NCBI RefSeq assembly: GCF_038561935.1
Contig: NZ_CP102770.1
Span: 9,734,001-9,798,000 of the forward strand
Origin: Myxococcus stipitatus
GTDB taxonomy: Bacteria; Myxococcota; Myxococcia; Myxococcales; Myxococcaceae
Length of the DNA: 64,000 nucleotides
Direction: 5' to 3'
Of the stretch, positions 51,010-58,357 are shown in pieces. The position numbers and the translations under genes were made by a program. The notes under the pieces are model-generated. The model was not told the origin of the DNA. It made no database searches and saw nothing but the letters and a program-made list of their open reading frames with translations. Every line of letters starts with the position of its first letter. Position 1 is the stretch's first letter.

Positions 51010-51145
51010 GTCCGCCCGTCCCCCCAGGCCCTGAAGCAGGGCGCCCAGGCGGTGGCTCGCGAGCCATGCACACGAGCACCGCGTGGGGTGCGCGAGCCAG
51101 GGCGGGCCCACCTTACGAAACACCCGCACCGACGGAGCCTCCACC

Positions 51146-51664
51146 ATGATTCCCGAGAACATCCTCCAGTACCTGGAGCGCCACGGCGTTCCCTTCGAGC
51201 GCAAGCCGCACCTGCGCGCCATCACCGCGCAAGCGCTGGCGTCCTCGCTGCACGTCAGCGGCTTCCAGGTGGCGAAGTCCGTCATCCTCCAGGCCGATGA
51301 CGCGCTGTTGATTTGCGTGGTGAGCGCGCCGGACACGGTGAACCTGGACCGCGTCGCCTCCGTCACCGGGACCCGCAACCTCCGGCTCGCGGACGAGGCC
51401 GTGTTCGCGTCCCGCTTCCCCGACTGCGAGGTCGGCGCGGAGCCGCCCTTCGGGGGCCTCTATGGGCTCCCCGTCGTGGTGGACGAGCACCTCCGCGACG
51501 AGAACCTCGTGCTGTTCCGAGCGGGCTCCCACACCGAGGCCCTGGAGCTGCGCTACGAGGACTTCATGAACCTGGAGGCGCCCTACCTCGGCAACATCAT
51601 CCATGACCGCCCGAGCCAGTCGCGGGAGGACGAGAGCGCCGAGGAGGCCCCGTCACCCTACTGA
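51146..51664 (+). CDS. YbaK/ProX-type aminoacyl-tRNA deacylase
   Basis: Protein of 172 residues of the YbaK/EbsC/ProX editing family, which hydrolyses mischarged aminoacyl-tRNAs (for example Ala- or Cys-tRNAPro) as a free-standing editing domain. Visible family motifs are IPENILQYLERHGVPFE, FQVAKSVILQADDALLICVV with the conserved Lys, and GGLYGLPVVVDEHL. A charged tail (QSREDESAEEAPSPY) is specific to this protein. ATG 51146 begins the domain; the frame is open to 51083. Its 3' end overlaps the convergent ABC gene by 12 bp. Confidence 0.88.
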   Translation: MIPENILQYLERHGVPFERKPHLRAITAQALASSLHVSGFQVAKSVILQADDALLICVVSAPDTVNLDRVASVTGTRNLRLADEAVFASRFPDCEVGAEPPFGGLYGLPVVVDEHLRDENLVLFRAGSHTEALELRYEDFMNLEAPYLGNIIHDRPSQSREDESAEEAPSPY

Positions 51665-52675
51665 GCGCGCGAGCCCCGTCCGCGCATCGAACTCCCGCAG
51701 CCTCGACGCCTCGAAGCGCAGCGCCACCTGCGCCCCCGAGGCCGCGCGGAAGTCTCCCGGTGCCCGAGCCACCAGCCGCTCTCCCTCCACCTCCACCGTC
51801 ACCCAGCACTCCGCGCCCATGGGCTCCACCAGGTACACCCGGCCCGTCAGCGCGCCCGCGGACGCGGGGCTCGGGAGCACCTCGAGGTGCTCGGGACGCA
51901 GGCCCAGCACGCGGTCCTCTCCCTCCAGCCCCAAGGTCCGAGGCTTCACCTCGTTGATGCGCGGCGAGCCGAAGAACCCCGCCACGAACAGGTTCGCCGG
52001 CGCGTCGTACAGCTCGCGAGGCGGCGCCACCTGCTGCACCTCCCCCTGGCTCATCACCACCACCCGGTCGGACAGCGTCATCGCCTCCGCCTGGTCATGC
52101 GTGACGTAGATGAAGGTGGCCCGGAGGCGCTCATGCAGCTTCTTGATTTCACCGCGCATCTGCGCGCGCAGCCCGGCGTCCAGGTTGGACAGGGGCTCGT
52201 CGAACAGGAACACCTTCGGCCGACGCACGAGCGCGCGCCCCAGCGCCACCCGCTGCCGCTGCCCTCCGGAGAGCGCCTTGGGCCGCCGCGACAGCAGCGA
52301 CTCCAGCCCGAGCATCGAGGCCACCTCCCGCACCCGCGCGTCGATGTCCGCGCGCGGCAGGCCCGCGACCTCCAGCGGGAACGCCAGGTTCCGCGCCACG
52401 TCCAGGTGCGGATAGAGCGCGTAGCTCTGGAACACCATCGCGACGTCGCGCTCCTTCGGCGACAGGTCATTCACCACGTCGCCGTCGATGCGCAGCGTCC
52501 CACCCGACAAGGTCTCCAGCCCCGCGATGAGGTTGAGCGTGGTGGACTTGCCGCAGCCCGACGGCCCCACCAGCGACACGAACTCGCCATCCGCGATGTC
52601 CAGCGTCACGCCCTTCACCGCCGCCACACCGCCCCGGTACACCTTGCGGACGTCCTCGAGCGTCACGGTCGCCAC
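51653..52675 (-). CDS. ABC transporter ATPase, UgpC/MalK-like with TOBE domain
   Basis: Nucleotide-binding subunit of an import-type ABC transporter, 340 residues. Walker A GPSGCGKST, Q-loop (FQSYALYPH), signature LSGGQRQRVALGRAL, Walker B (VFLFDEPLSNLDA), H-loop (THDQAEA). A C-terminal TOBE domain (VLGLRPEHLEVL) places it in the CUT1/MalK/UgpC group, which usually imports sugars or glycerol phosphates and can be shared between systems. No permease or binding-protein gene is present in the window, so it may serve a distant system. GTG 52675 is the start (GTAGG upstream); the frame is open to 52738. Overlaps the ProX gene by 12 bp. Confidence 0.94.
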   Translation of the reverse strand: MATVTLEDVRKVYRGGVAAVKGVTLDIADGEFVSLVGPSGCGKSTTLNLIAGLETLSGGTLRIDGDVVNDLSPKERDVAMVFQSYALYPHLDVARNLAFPLEVAGLPRADIDARVREVASMLGLESLLSRRPKALSGGQRQRVALGRALVRRPKVFLFDEPLSNLDAGLRAQMRGEIKKLHERLRATFIYVTHDQAEAMTLSDRVVVMSQGEVQQVAPPRELYDAPANLFVAGFFGSPRINEVKPRTLGLEGEDRVLGLRPEHLEVLPSPASAGALTGRVYLVEPMGAECWVTVEVEGERLVARAPGDFRAASGAQVALRFEASRLREFDARTGLARSVG

Positions 52676-52848
52676 GCGCCTACCCCTCTCCCGGGTTCGC
52701 GAGGGGGCCTGGAGTCGACGCGGGGGGGCTCGGAGCACGGGAGCACATGGGGCGGAAGCATCGCCCCCTCGCTCGACGCGGCAAGCCCACCCCGCCTCGC
52801 GCCGTCACCTCCGTCGCGGAGTCAACATCTCCCTCGCGCGCGAGCCAC

Positions 52849-52876
52849 TGTAAGCACGCACGCGGTCCCGCGTTTT
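52849..52876 (+). promoter_or_regulatory. TGTAA-N17-CGTT promoter of the copZ-like gene (copper sigma candidate)
   Basis: TGTAA at 52849-52853 and CGTTTT at 52871-52876, separated by 17 bp. The same arrangement precedes three other copper genes in the window. The motif ends 54 bp upstream of the copZ-like ATG. Confidence 0.7.
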
Positions 52877-52930
52877 CTTCATCGAGCAGGCGATGAACGC
52901 CGCGCCCGACCCCGATGAAGGAGACACACC

Positions 52931-53155
52931 ATGAGCCCCCACGATGAGACGCTGCTGAAGGTCGACGGAATGACGTGCCGGTCCTGCGTCCGCCACGTCA
53001 ACGACGCGCTCCGAGACCTCGACGGCGTGCAGGACGTCAACGTCTGGTTCGACCGCGGCCAGGTGCTGGTGAAGCACGACGCGGCCACCGCGAAGGTCAG
53101 CGCGCTCATCGACGCGCTCCGGGACGCTGGCTACGAATCCGCGCCGGCCGCGTGA
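52931..53155 (+). CDS. copZ: Copper chaperone, HMA domain (CopZ-like)
   Basis: Cytosolic metal-binding protein of 74 residues with one heavy-metal-associated domain: LKVDGMTCRSCVRHVNDALR (metal-binding Cys in MTCRSC) and the strand-helix end VSALIDALRDAGY. The ferredoxin-like fold carries Cu(I) to a P-type ATPase such as the CopA encoded at 61132-63414. Its upstream region bears the TGTAA-N17-CGTT motif shared by the other copper genes here. It faces the sigma factor gene convergently, with a hairpin between. Confidence 0.88.
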   Translation: MSPHDETLLKVDGMTCRSCVRHVNDALRDLDGVQDVNVWFDRGQVLVKHDAATAKVSALIDALRDAGYESAPAA

Positions 53156-53169
53156 AGCCGCGCCTGGAT

Positions 53170-53202
53170 GTGCGGACGGGAAACCCCTCCTCCCGTCCGC
53201 AC
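53170..53202. terminator. Bidirectional hairpin between copZ-like and sigma factor genes
   Basis: GTGCGGACGGG (53170-53180) and CCCGTCCGCAC (53192-53202) form a perfect 11-bp stem with an 11-nt loop, 14 bp after each convergent stop. Confidence 0.75.
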
Positions 53203-53216
53203 GACAGGCCCGTGCC

Positions 53217-53798
53217 TCAGGCCGTCGAAGGCTCACGGCCTCCGGCCCCTGGCACGCCACAGGTGCAGTCCAGACAGCCCTCCGAGGCACAGGCACCACA
53301 CGAGACCTGCAGCTGCTTCTTGAGCGCCTTGCGCGCTCGATGCAGCCGCACGGCCGCGTTCCTGGACGTAATCCCCACCTCGCGTGCGAACTGCGGCAGG
53401 CGGGTCCCCTCCATCGAGACGCGCCGCAGGGCCTCCGCATACTCGGGCTTGAGCGAGCCCGCGACGCGCCCCACGCACGGGCAGACGGCTCGCGTGCGCT
53501 CCACCTCGGGCGGCTGGGCCTCCTCGAACTCGCGCGCCATCGCGGCCAGCGCCCGCTCCGACGTGCCTCGTCGCCGGTAGTGGTCGATGACCGCGTGGTG
53601 GAGCACCCGGTAGAACCACACCGTCAGGGAGGCCTTCCCATGCAGCGCCTCCGCCCGGTCCAGGCCCCGGACGAACGCGTCCTGGACCAGGTCCTCCGCC
53701 GCCGCGCGGCTGCCCACCTTCTGCTCGACGAAGCGCAGGAACTCCGGACGGTGCTCCATCAACAGGGCCAGCACGTCCTCGGACAAGGGCGCCTTCAC
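53217..53798 (-). CDS. corE: ECF sigma factor of the CorE type (Cys-rich, copper-linked)
   Basis: Sigma factor of 193 residues. Sigma-2 (VQDAFVRGLDRAEAL, LTVWFYRVLHHAVIDHYRRRG) and sigma-4 (LPQFAREVGITSRNAAVRLHRARK) regions are plain. A CPC motif (C106, C108) lies in the linker between them and the C terminus carries C167, C170, C175, C178 and C180. In M. xanthus CorE, a linker CxC and a C-terminal Cys-rich domain bind Cu and control DNA binding without an anti-sigma factor. The same architecture, beside copper genes with a shared upstream motif, strongly suggests this activity here. GTG 53798 follows GGAGGAG by 5 bp. No TGTAA-N17-CGTT motif lies upstream of it, so it is not obviously autoregulated. 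Confidence 0.88.
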   Translation of the reverse strand: MKAPLSEDVLALLMEHRPEFLRFVEQKVGSRAAAEDLVQDAFVRGLDRAEALHGKASLTVWFYRVLHHAVIDHYRRRGTSERALAAMAREFEEAQPPEVERTRAVCPCVGRVAGSLKPEYAEALRRVSMEGTRLPQFAREVGITSRNAAVRLHRARKALKKQLQVSCGACASEGCLDCTCGVPGAGGREPSTA

Positions 53799-53842
53799 TT
53801 CAACTCCTCCGCGAATCCCAGCGGGAATCCATGACACGAGAA

Positions 53843-53872
53843 GAGGGGCGGAGGACCTGGCCCCCGCCCCTC
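53843..53872 (-). terminator. Hairpin after the multicopper oxidase operon
   Basis: GAGGGGCGG (53843-53851) and CCGCCCCTC (53864-53872) form a 9-bp stem with a 12-nt loop, 18 bp past the oxidase stop and before the sigma gene, so the operon and the sigma gene are probably separate. Confidence 0.65.
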
Positions 53873-53889
53873 GCGCACTTCCTCGACGC

Positions 53890-55212
53890 TCAGCCGAAGT
53901 GGACGTCCGGGTCGATGCCATCCGCGGCGAGCTTCGCCGGGTCCGCCTTGTCGGCGACCGTGCCCTTCGGGTGCGCGAACCAGCCGCTGCCGTCCTCCGT
54001 CTCCGGGTTCTCACGCACCTTGAGCACCGTGAACATGCCGCCCATGTCGATGGAGCCGAACGGCCCCTTGCCGCCCTTCATCGGGATGCTGTTCGCCGGC
54101 ACGGGCATGCCCATCTCCTCCATGCCGCCCATGCCCGCCTGACCCATCGTCATGTACTGCGGCACCAGCGCCTGCACGTGCTGGTCGATGGTCCTCGCGT
54201 TCGCCCCCACCGTCACCGGCGCCTCGTGACCCATCTGGTTCATCACGTGGTGGGTCATGTGGCAGTGCATCGCCCAGTCGCCCGGCTCATCCGCGACGAA
54301 CTCGATGACGCGCGTGCTGCCCACCGGGACGAGCACGGACGTCTCCGGGTAGCGCGCGGACTCGGGCACGAAGCCTCCGTCGGTGCCCGTCATCTCGAAG
54401 TACAGGCCGTGCAGGTGGATGGGGTGATGGTCCATCGCGGACAGGTTGCCGAAGCGGATGCGCACGCGCTCGCCGCGTCCGATGATGAGCGGCTCCGTGG
54501 CGGGGAAGGCCTTGGAGTTGAACGTGAGGACGTTGAAGTCGCTCATCGCGTTGGGGTCCGGCCGGCGCATGCCCGGCAGCACCTTCCACTCGTGGGTCAT
54601 CAGCGCGAAGTCGCGGTCCACGCGAGGGCCCCGCGGACGCTTGGGGTGGACGATGAGCATGCCCATCATCCCCAGCGCCATCTGCGTCATCTCGTCGTAG
54701 TGCGGGTGATACATGTACGTGCCCGCGCGGTTCAGCGTGAACTCGTAGGCGAACGTCTCCCCCGGCGCGATGGGGCGCTGGTTGAGGCCGGACACGCCGT
54801 CCATGCCGTTGGGCAGGATGAGGCCGTGCCAGTGCACGGTGGTGGGCTCGGGCAGCCGGTTGGTGACGTAGATGCGGATGCGGTCGCCCTCCACCGCCTC
54901 GATGGTGGGCCCCGGCGTCGAGCCGTTGTAACCCCACGCCTCCACCTCCAGCCCGGGAGCGAAGGTGTGCTTCACCGGCATCGCCACCAGGTGGCCCACC
55001 TTCACGCCACGCACCACCTTCCAGGGCAGCGTCGAGCCGTTGGGCGTGACGACGGCCACCTGCCCTCCCGGCGCGACGATGCGAGGCTTCTCGGCCCGGG
55101 CCCTGACGGCCGTGGCGGGCCCGAGGTTCGACGAGGTCTGCGCGAGCGCCTGGCCAGCGAGCAACGTGCCGCCAGCGAGTGCTCCCAGCTGCATGAATTC
55201 CCTGCGGTCCAT
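53890..55212 (-). CDS. Tat-exported multicopper oxidase
   Basis: Predicted periplasmic cuprous oxidase or laccase-like enzyme, 440 residues. MDRREFMQLGALAGGTLLAG is a Tat signal (RRxF). The four copper-ligand segments occur in order: VHWHGLILPNG, MYHPHYDEMTQMA, HHPIHLHGLYFEMTG and WAMHCHMTHHVMNQMG, which together supply type 1, 2 and 3 sites; the type 1 Met ligand follows in HHVMNQMGHEAP. A Met/Gly-rich part (MTMGQAGMGGMEEMGM) is typical of copper-tolerance oxidases. It would oxidise Cu(I) to less toxic Cu(II) outside the membrane. It is the last gene of an operon with the His-rich and CusC-like genes. Confidence 0.92.
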   Translation of the reverse strand: MDRREFMQLGALAGGTLLAGQALAQTSSNLGPATAVRARAEKPRIVAPGGQVAVVTPNGSTLPWKVVRGVKVGHLVAMPVKHTFAPGLEVEAWGYNGSTPGPTIEAVEGDRIRIYVTNRLPEPTTVHWHGLILPNGMDGVSGLNQRPIAPGETFAYEFTLNRAGTYMYHPHYDEMTQMALGMMGMLIVHPKRPRGPRVDRDFALMTHEWKVLPGMRRPDPNAMSDFNVLTFNSKAFPATEPLIIGRGERVRIRFGNLSAMDHHPIHLHGLYFEMTGTDGGFVPESARYPETSVLVPVGSTRVIEFVADEPGDWAMHCHMTHHVMNQMGHEAPVTVGANARTIDQHVQALVPQYMTMGQAGMGGMEEMGMPVPANSIPMKGGKGPFGSIDMGGMFTVLKVRENPETEDGSGWFAHPKGTVADKADPAKLAADGIDPDVHFG

Positions 55213-55255
55213 GATGGGTGTCCTTCTCGAATCCAGAGTGCCGTGAGGCAAGAGG

Positions 55256-56713
55256 TCAATGAGCGTCGGAGGCGGGCGCGGCGCCGGAGGCCGAGGCCGC
55301 CGAGGAGATGCGCGTGGGGGCCAGCTCCAATCCCTCGTGCCGGCCCGCGAGCAGCTGCTCCAGCGCGGCGCGAGCGCGGTGGTGCTCCAGCAGCGTGTCC
55401 ACGTAGGTGCTGGCCGCGTTCGTCACGTTGTCCTGCGCGCGCAGCAGGTCGAAGACGCCCAGCTGCATCGCGTTGTACTGGAGCACCGTCTCCTCCAGCG
55501 CCTTGCGCGTGGCGGGCAGGAGGACGTCGCGCACGTGCTTCGCGCGGCTCGCGGTGGACTCCACCCGGAAGCGGGTCTGCCGCAGCGACGCGCGGATGGA
55601 GGTGGCCGTCGCCTCGTAGCGGGCCTTCAGGGACTCTCGCGAGGAGAGGGCCGAGATGCGCTCGCCGCGCTTGCGGTCGAAGAGCGGCACGCCGACCTTG
55701 ATGTGCGCGCCCATCTGCCAGCGGTCGTCTTCTCGCTCACCGCTGACTCCACCGGAGACGTCCGGGAGGAAGCCCTCGGTCGCCGCGAGCTTGCGGCGCA
55801 GCTCCGCGGCCTCCATGCGTCCGCGCAGCGCGGACAGGTCGAGGCTCGACTCGATGGCGCGAGCCTCCAGCCCATCCTGCTTGCTCAGCGCGTCCGACGG
55901 GTCGCCGAGGAGCGAGTCCACGGTCCACTGCGTCCCGGCGCCGAAGACACCGAGCAGCACATTGAGAGCCTCACGGGAGTCCTGGACTCCGTTCTCCGCC
56001 TCGGCCACGGCGAGACGGGCGGACTCCACGGCGGAGCGCTCGGTGGCGAGGTCGAGGGCGCGGAGGTTGCCCACCTTCTCCAGCTCCGCGGCCGTGGCGT
56101 AGCGCGCCTGGGCGTTGCGGAGCGCGAGGTTGCGCAGCTCGAGCTGCTGGCGGCGCGCCTGGACGTCGTAGAAGGCGAGCCGGGTGCGGTAGGCGAGGCT
56201 GAGCACCTCGCCGGCCGTGCGGGCGCGCTCGGACGCGCGCTCGGCCAGGGCCACGCCTCGGCGCTGCGGGAGGAGGAGGAGGTCGGACAGGCTGTACTCG
56301 ACGCCCACGCCGACTTGCAGCTCGTGCTCACCGCCGGGCTTGCTCAGCTCGAGCTCCAGCTCGGGGATGGGCGGGAGGCTGGCCTGCACCAGGTTGCCCG
56401 TGGCGATGCCCAGCTCGTGCATGGCCGCGCGGAGGTCCCGGTTGTTCAGCAGCGCGATGCGCACCGCGGAGTCGGCCGTGAGCGGCTTGGCGAGCATCTC
56501 CCTCACGGCGGCGTCGATGTCCTCGCCGCGCTGGGCTTCGCCGGTGAGCGCGGGGACCGGAACCTCGGGCGTCCAGCGAGGCTCCAGCGTCGAGCGGACA
56601 TCACGGACGTCATCGGCGTAGGGGACGGAGACGCAGCCACCGAGGACGAGTGAGGTGGCCAGCAGGGCGCCCTGAGCGGGCTTCTTCCAACGGGAGGATG
56701 ACCAGGTCTTCAT
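55256..56713 (-). CDS. CusC/TolC-like outer-membrane efflux lipoprotein
   Basis: Outer-membrane efflux channel of 485 residues. Lipobox LVLGGC near residue 27 gives a lipidated Cys, as in CusC and OprM. Two copies of the helical/barrel repeat are visible, with the coiled-coil segments rich in Ala, Arg and Glu (RSAVESARLAVAEAENGVQ, YNAMQLGVFDLLRAQDNVT) and strands such as GVGVEYSLSDLLLL. It would form a trimeric conduit for copper export from the periplasm. No CusA/CusB pump and adaptor genes are in the window, so they may lie elsewhere. It lies 43 bp before the oxidase ATG and 24 bp after the His-rich gene stop; one operon. Confidence 0.9.
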   Translation of the reverse strand: MKTWSSSRWKKPAQGALLATSLVLGGCVSVPYADDVRDVRSTLEPRWTPEVPVPALTGEAQRGEDIDAAVREMLAKPLTADSAVRIALLNNRDLRAAMHELGIATGNLVQASLPPIPELELELSKPGGEHELQVGVGVEYSLSDLLLLPQRRGVALAERASERARTAGEVLSLAYRTRLAFYDVQARRQQLELRNLALRNAQARYATAAELEKVGNLRALDLATERSAVESARLAVAEAENGVQDSREALNVLLGVFGAGTQWTVDSLLGDPSDALSKQDGLEARAIESSLDLSALRGRMEAAELRRKLAATEGFLPDVSGGVSGEREDDRWQMGAHIKVGVPLFDRKRGERISALSSRESLKARYEATATSIRASLRQTRFRVESTASRAKHVRDVLLPATRKALEETVLQYNAMQLGVFDLLRAQDNVTNAASTYVDTLLEHHRARAALEQLLAGRHEGLELAPTRISSAASASGAAPASDAH

Positions 56714-56737
56714 GGGGTGTCTCTTCGTCGCGAGCTG

Positions 56738-57334
56738 TCAGTGCTGGTGCTGGTCATGAGCAGGGGCCGGCGCGTTGCCACCCGTGTGCCCCGTGTGTCC
56801 GTCGTGAGGCTTCTTCGAGTCCTGGCCGTGTCCCGAGTGGTCGCCCTTGTTCGCGGCGCCACCACCCTGCGGCATCGAGTGTCCGGAGTGGTCACCCTCG
56901 CTCTTGTTCGTGGCGCCACCACCGTTCGGCATCGAGTGCCCGGAGTGGTCGCCCGCACCCTTGTTCGCGGCGCCGCCACCGTTCGGCATCGAGTGCCCGG
57001 AGTGGTCACCCGCGCCCTTGTGCTCGCGGCCCTGGCCGCTGACGCCGTGGTTCATGTGATGCCCACCGTGCCCGCTCGCACCCTCGTTCGTGGCGCCACC
57101 CCCGTGGTGGCCATGATGCCCGTGGCCACCGCCCTGCTCCGCCACCGAGGGCGCCACCCCGGCGGGGGCGAGCAGCGGATCCGCATCGGCGAGCACCGCG
57201 ACCGCGTCCGCCCGAGGGGCCTCCTCGGCACGGATGGACGTGGGAGACGCGGGGTTCGCGTCGAGCTCGGCCCACGGGGTGGACGCACAGGCGGAGAGGG
57301 GCGCCAGGAAGGAGAGTACGAGGAGCTTCTTCAT
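56738..57334 (-). CDS. His/Met-rich repeat lipoprotein, likely copper-binding
   Basis: Lipoprotein of 198 residues. The signal MKKLLVLSFLAPLSAC ends in a lipobox (Cys16). Residues 70-198 are extremely rich in His, Gly and Met: GGGHGHHGHHGGG, then repeats of GDHSGHSMPNGGGAANKGA (19 residues, 57 bp) and HDGHTGHTGG. Spaced His/Met clusters fit Cu(I)/Cu(II) binding or buffering in the periplasm or at the outer membrane. It is first in the operon with the CusC-like and oxidase genes, behind a TGTAA-N17-CGTT promoter that ends 41 bp upstream of its ATG. AAGGA supports the start. Confidence 0.85.
   Translation of the reverse strand: MKKLLVLSFLAPLSACASTPWAELDANPASPTSIRAEEAPRADAVAVLADADPLLAPAGVAPSVAEQGGGHGHHGHHGGGATNEGASGHGGHHMNHGVSGQGREHKGAGDHSGHSMPNGGGAANKGAGDHSGHSMPNGGGATNKSEGDHSGHSMPQGGGAANKGDHSGHGQDSKKPHDGHTGHTGGNAPAPAHDQHQH
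56840..57017 (-). repeat. 57-bp tandem repeats in the His-rich gene
   Basis: Three near-identical 57-bp units (19 codons), with recurrence points at 56846, 56903, 56960 and 57017, encode DHSGHSMP-containing repeats. In-frame period and few synonymous differences suggest recent duplication and possible copy-number variation. Confidence 0.88.
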
Positions 57335-57374
57335 GATGAGGTTCCTTGAGGGGCTGCTGTCCCTTGCGAGCCCG

Positions 57375-57402
57375 CTAACGAGAAAGGCGCCGCGGAATTA
57401 CA
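57375..57402 (-). promoter_or_regulatory. TGTAA-N17-CGTT promoter of the His-rich/efflux/oxidase operon
   Basis: On the - strand, TGTAA (57398-57402) is followed after 17 bp by CGTTAG (57375-57380). The motif ends 41 bp upstream of the ATG at 57334. Confidence 0.75.
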
Positions 57403-57412
57403 GGGGCCTTTC

Positions 57413-57793
57413 TCACGACTCCGCGATGAGGCGACCGCGCAGCATGTTCATGCCGCACGTGAAGTCGTATGCACCCTCCTTGAGGGCGGGCAGGTCGATG
57501 CTCACCACCCGTCCCGTCGGCAGCGTGCGCGAGACCCCCAGGTCCCCCAGGACGAACTGCTCCGAGCAAGCCGAACGGTCCGTGCGCAGCACGTTGAGCT
57601 TCACTGGCATCCCCGCGCGGACCACGATGCGGTCGGGCCGGTAGCCGCCGTCCACCATCAGGTCCACCTGCTGCGTGCCACCCGCCTCGCTCTTCGCCCG
57701 GGTGCGCTGGCGCGGCCCGAAGAAGAACAACCCCGTCCCCGCCGCCGCCACCAGACTGCTCGCCACCACCATCACTTCCGTCGTGTCCAACAT
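57413..57793 (-). CDS. Membrane-tethered cupredoxin
   Basis: Protein of 126 residues. An N-terminal transmembrane segment (VMVVASSLVAAAGTGLFFFG) anchors it, and the rest is a cupredoxin domain (IVVRAGMPVKLNVLRTDRSA) with copper ligands visible: ACSEQF, then TCGMNM near the C terminus (Cys, Met and Met). A cupredoxin of this class may hand copper to or from the CopA ATPase or oxidase. GGGAG 8 bp upstream supports ATG 57793. It has its own TGTAA-N17-CGTT promoter, shared with the divergent PadR region. Confidence 0.82.
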   Translation of the reverse strand: MLDTTEVMVVASSLVAAAGTGLFFFGPRQRTRAKSEAGGTQQVDLMVDGGYRPDRIVVRAGMPVKLNVLRTDRSACSEQFVLGDLGVSRTLPTGRVVSIDLPALKEGAYDFTCGMNMLRGRLIAES

Positions 57794-57874
57794 GGCCGTC
57801 TCCCAGGTAGGGCTGTCGTGCGGCACGCCCCGGAGCACCTCGCGCCCCGGCGTCCCGCGCCGCCTTCATCCCCA

Positions 57875-57902
57875 CTAACGAGAGCGCCCCACGGCTCTTA
57901 CA
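57875..57902 (-). promoter_or_regulatory. TGTAA-N17-CGTT promoter of the cupredoxin gene
   Basis: On the - strand, TGTAA (57898-57902) and CGTTAG (57875-57880) are 17 bp apart, ending 82 bp upstream of the cupredoxin ATG. Confidence 0.75.
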
Positions 57903-57932
57903 CAGCCCCCTCGAGACTCGAGCGCCTCGGCC

Positions 57933-57993
57933 CACTCCCCTTGACACTCTAGGGGAGTCACTCCACACTCCCCAAGACACTCTAGGGGAGTCA
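57933..57993 (+). promoter_or_regulatory. Duplicated PadR operator dyads
   Basis: ACTCCCC...GGGGAGT occurs twice as dyads (about 57933-57958 and 57966-57991), each enclosing GACACTCTA; an 18-bp direct repeat (57943-57960 and 57976-57993) runs through both, 33 bp apart, about three helical turns. A TTGACA lies in the first. The second dyad covers the SD of the PadR gene, so binding would block both transcription and translation. Confidence 0.7.
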
Positions 57994-57997
57994 CGAG

Positions 57998-58339
57998 ATG
58001 CGAATCGACCTGCTCCAGGGGACGCTGGACATGCTCATCCTCAAGGCGCTCACGGGCGGGCCGATGCACGGCTACGCGGTGACCAGCTGGCTGCAGCGGA
58101 CGACGGACGACGCGCTCCAGGTGGAGGAGGGCTCGCTGTATCCCGCGCTGCACCGCATGACGAAGCGGGGCTGGGTGAAGTCCGATTGGGGCGTCTCGGA
58201 GAACAACCGCCGGGCGCGCTTCTACACCCTCACGGCGGAGGGAAAGCGGCAGCTCAAGGAGGAGTCCACCTCCTGGGCGCGGCTGACGGAGGCTGTCGCC
58301 AAGGTCCTCCATTCCCGTCCCGCGACCCAGGTCGCCTGA
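57998..58339 (+). CDS. PadR-family transcriptional regulator
   Basis: Repressor of 113 residues with the PadR winged helix: LLQGTLDMLILKALTGGPMH, GYAVTSWLQR, EGSLYPALHRMTKRGWVKS and RRARFYTLTAEGKRQLKEE, the standard family motifs. The C-terminal helix is short, as in PadR-s2 proteins. Two dyad operators immediately upstream suggest autoregulation. The next gene, 18 bp downstream, is an ADOP permease, which is the usual partner of PadR in Acidobacteria and Myxococcales and probably the regulated target. Confidence 0.9.
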   Translation: MRIDLLQGTLDMLILKALTGGPMHGYAVTSWLQRTTDDALQVEEGSLYPALHRMTKRGWVKSDWGVSENNRRARFYTLTAEGKRQLKEESTSWARLTEAVAKVLHSRPATQVA

Positions 58340-58357
58340 GCCAAGGAGCGCTGTGCC

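Noticed and set aside
56840-57017. 57-bp repeats considered as CRISPR or intergenic repeats
   Set aside because: They are in-frame 19-codon units inside a coding region with lipoprotein signal and His-rich product.
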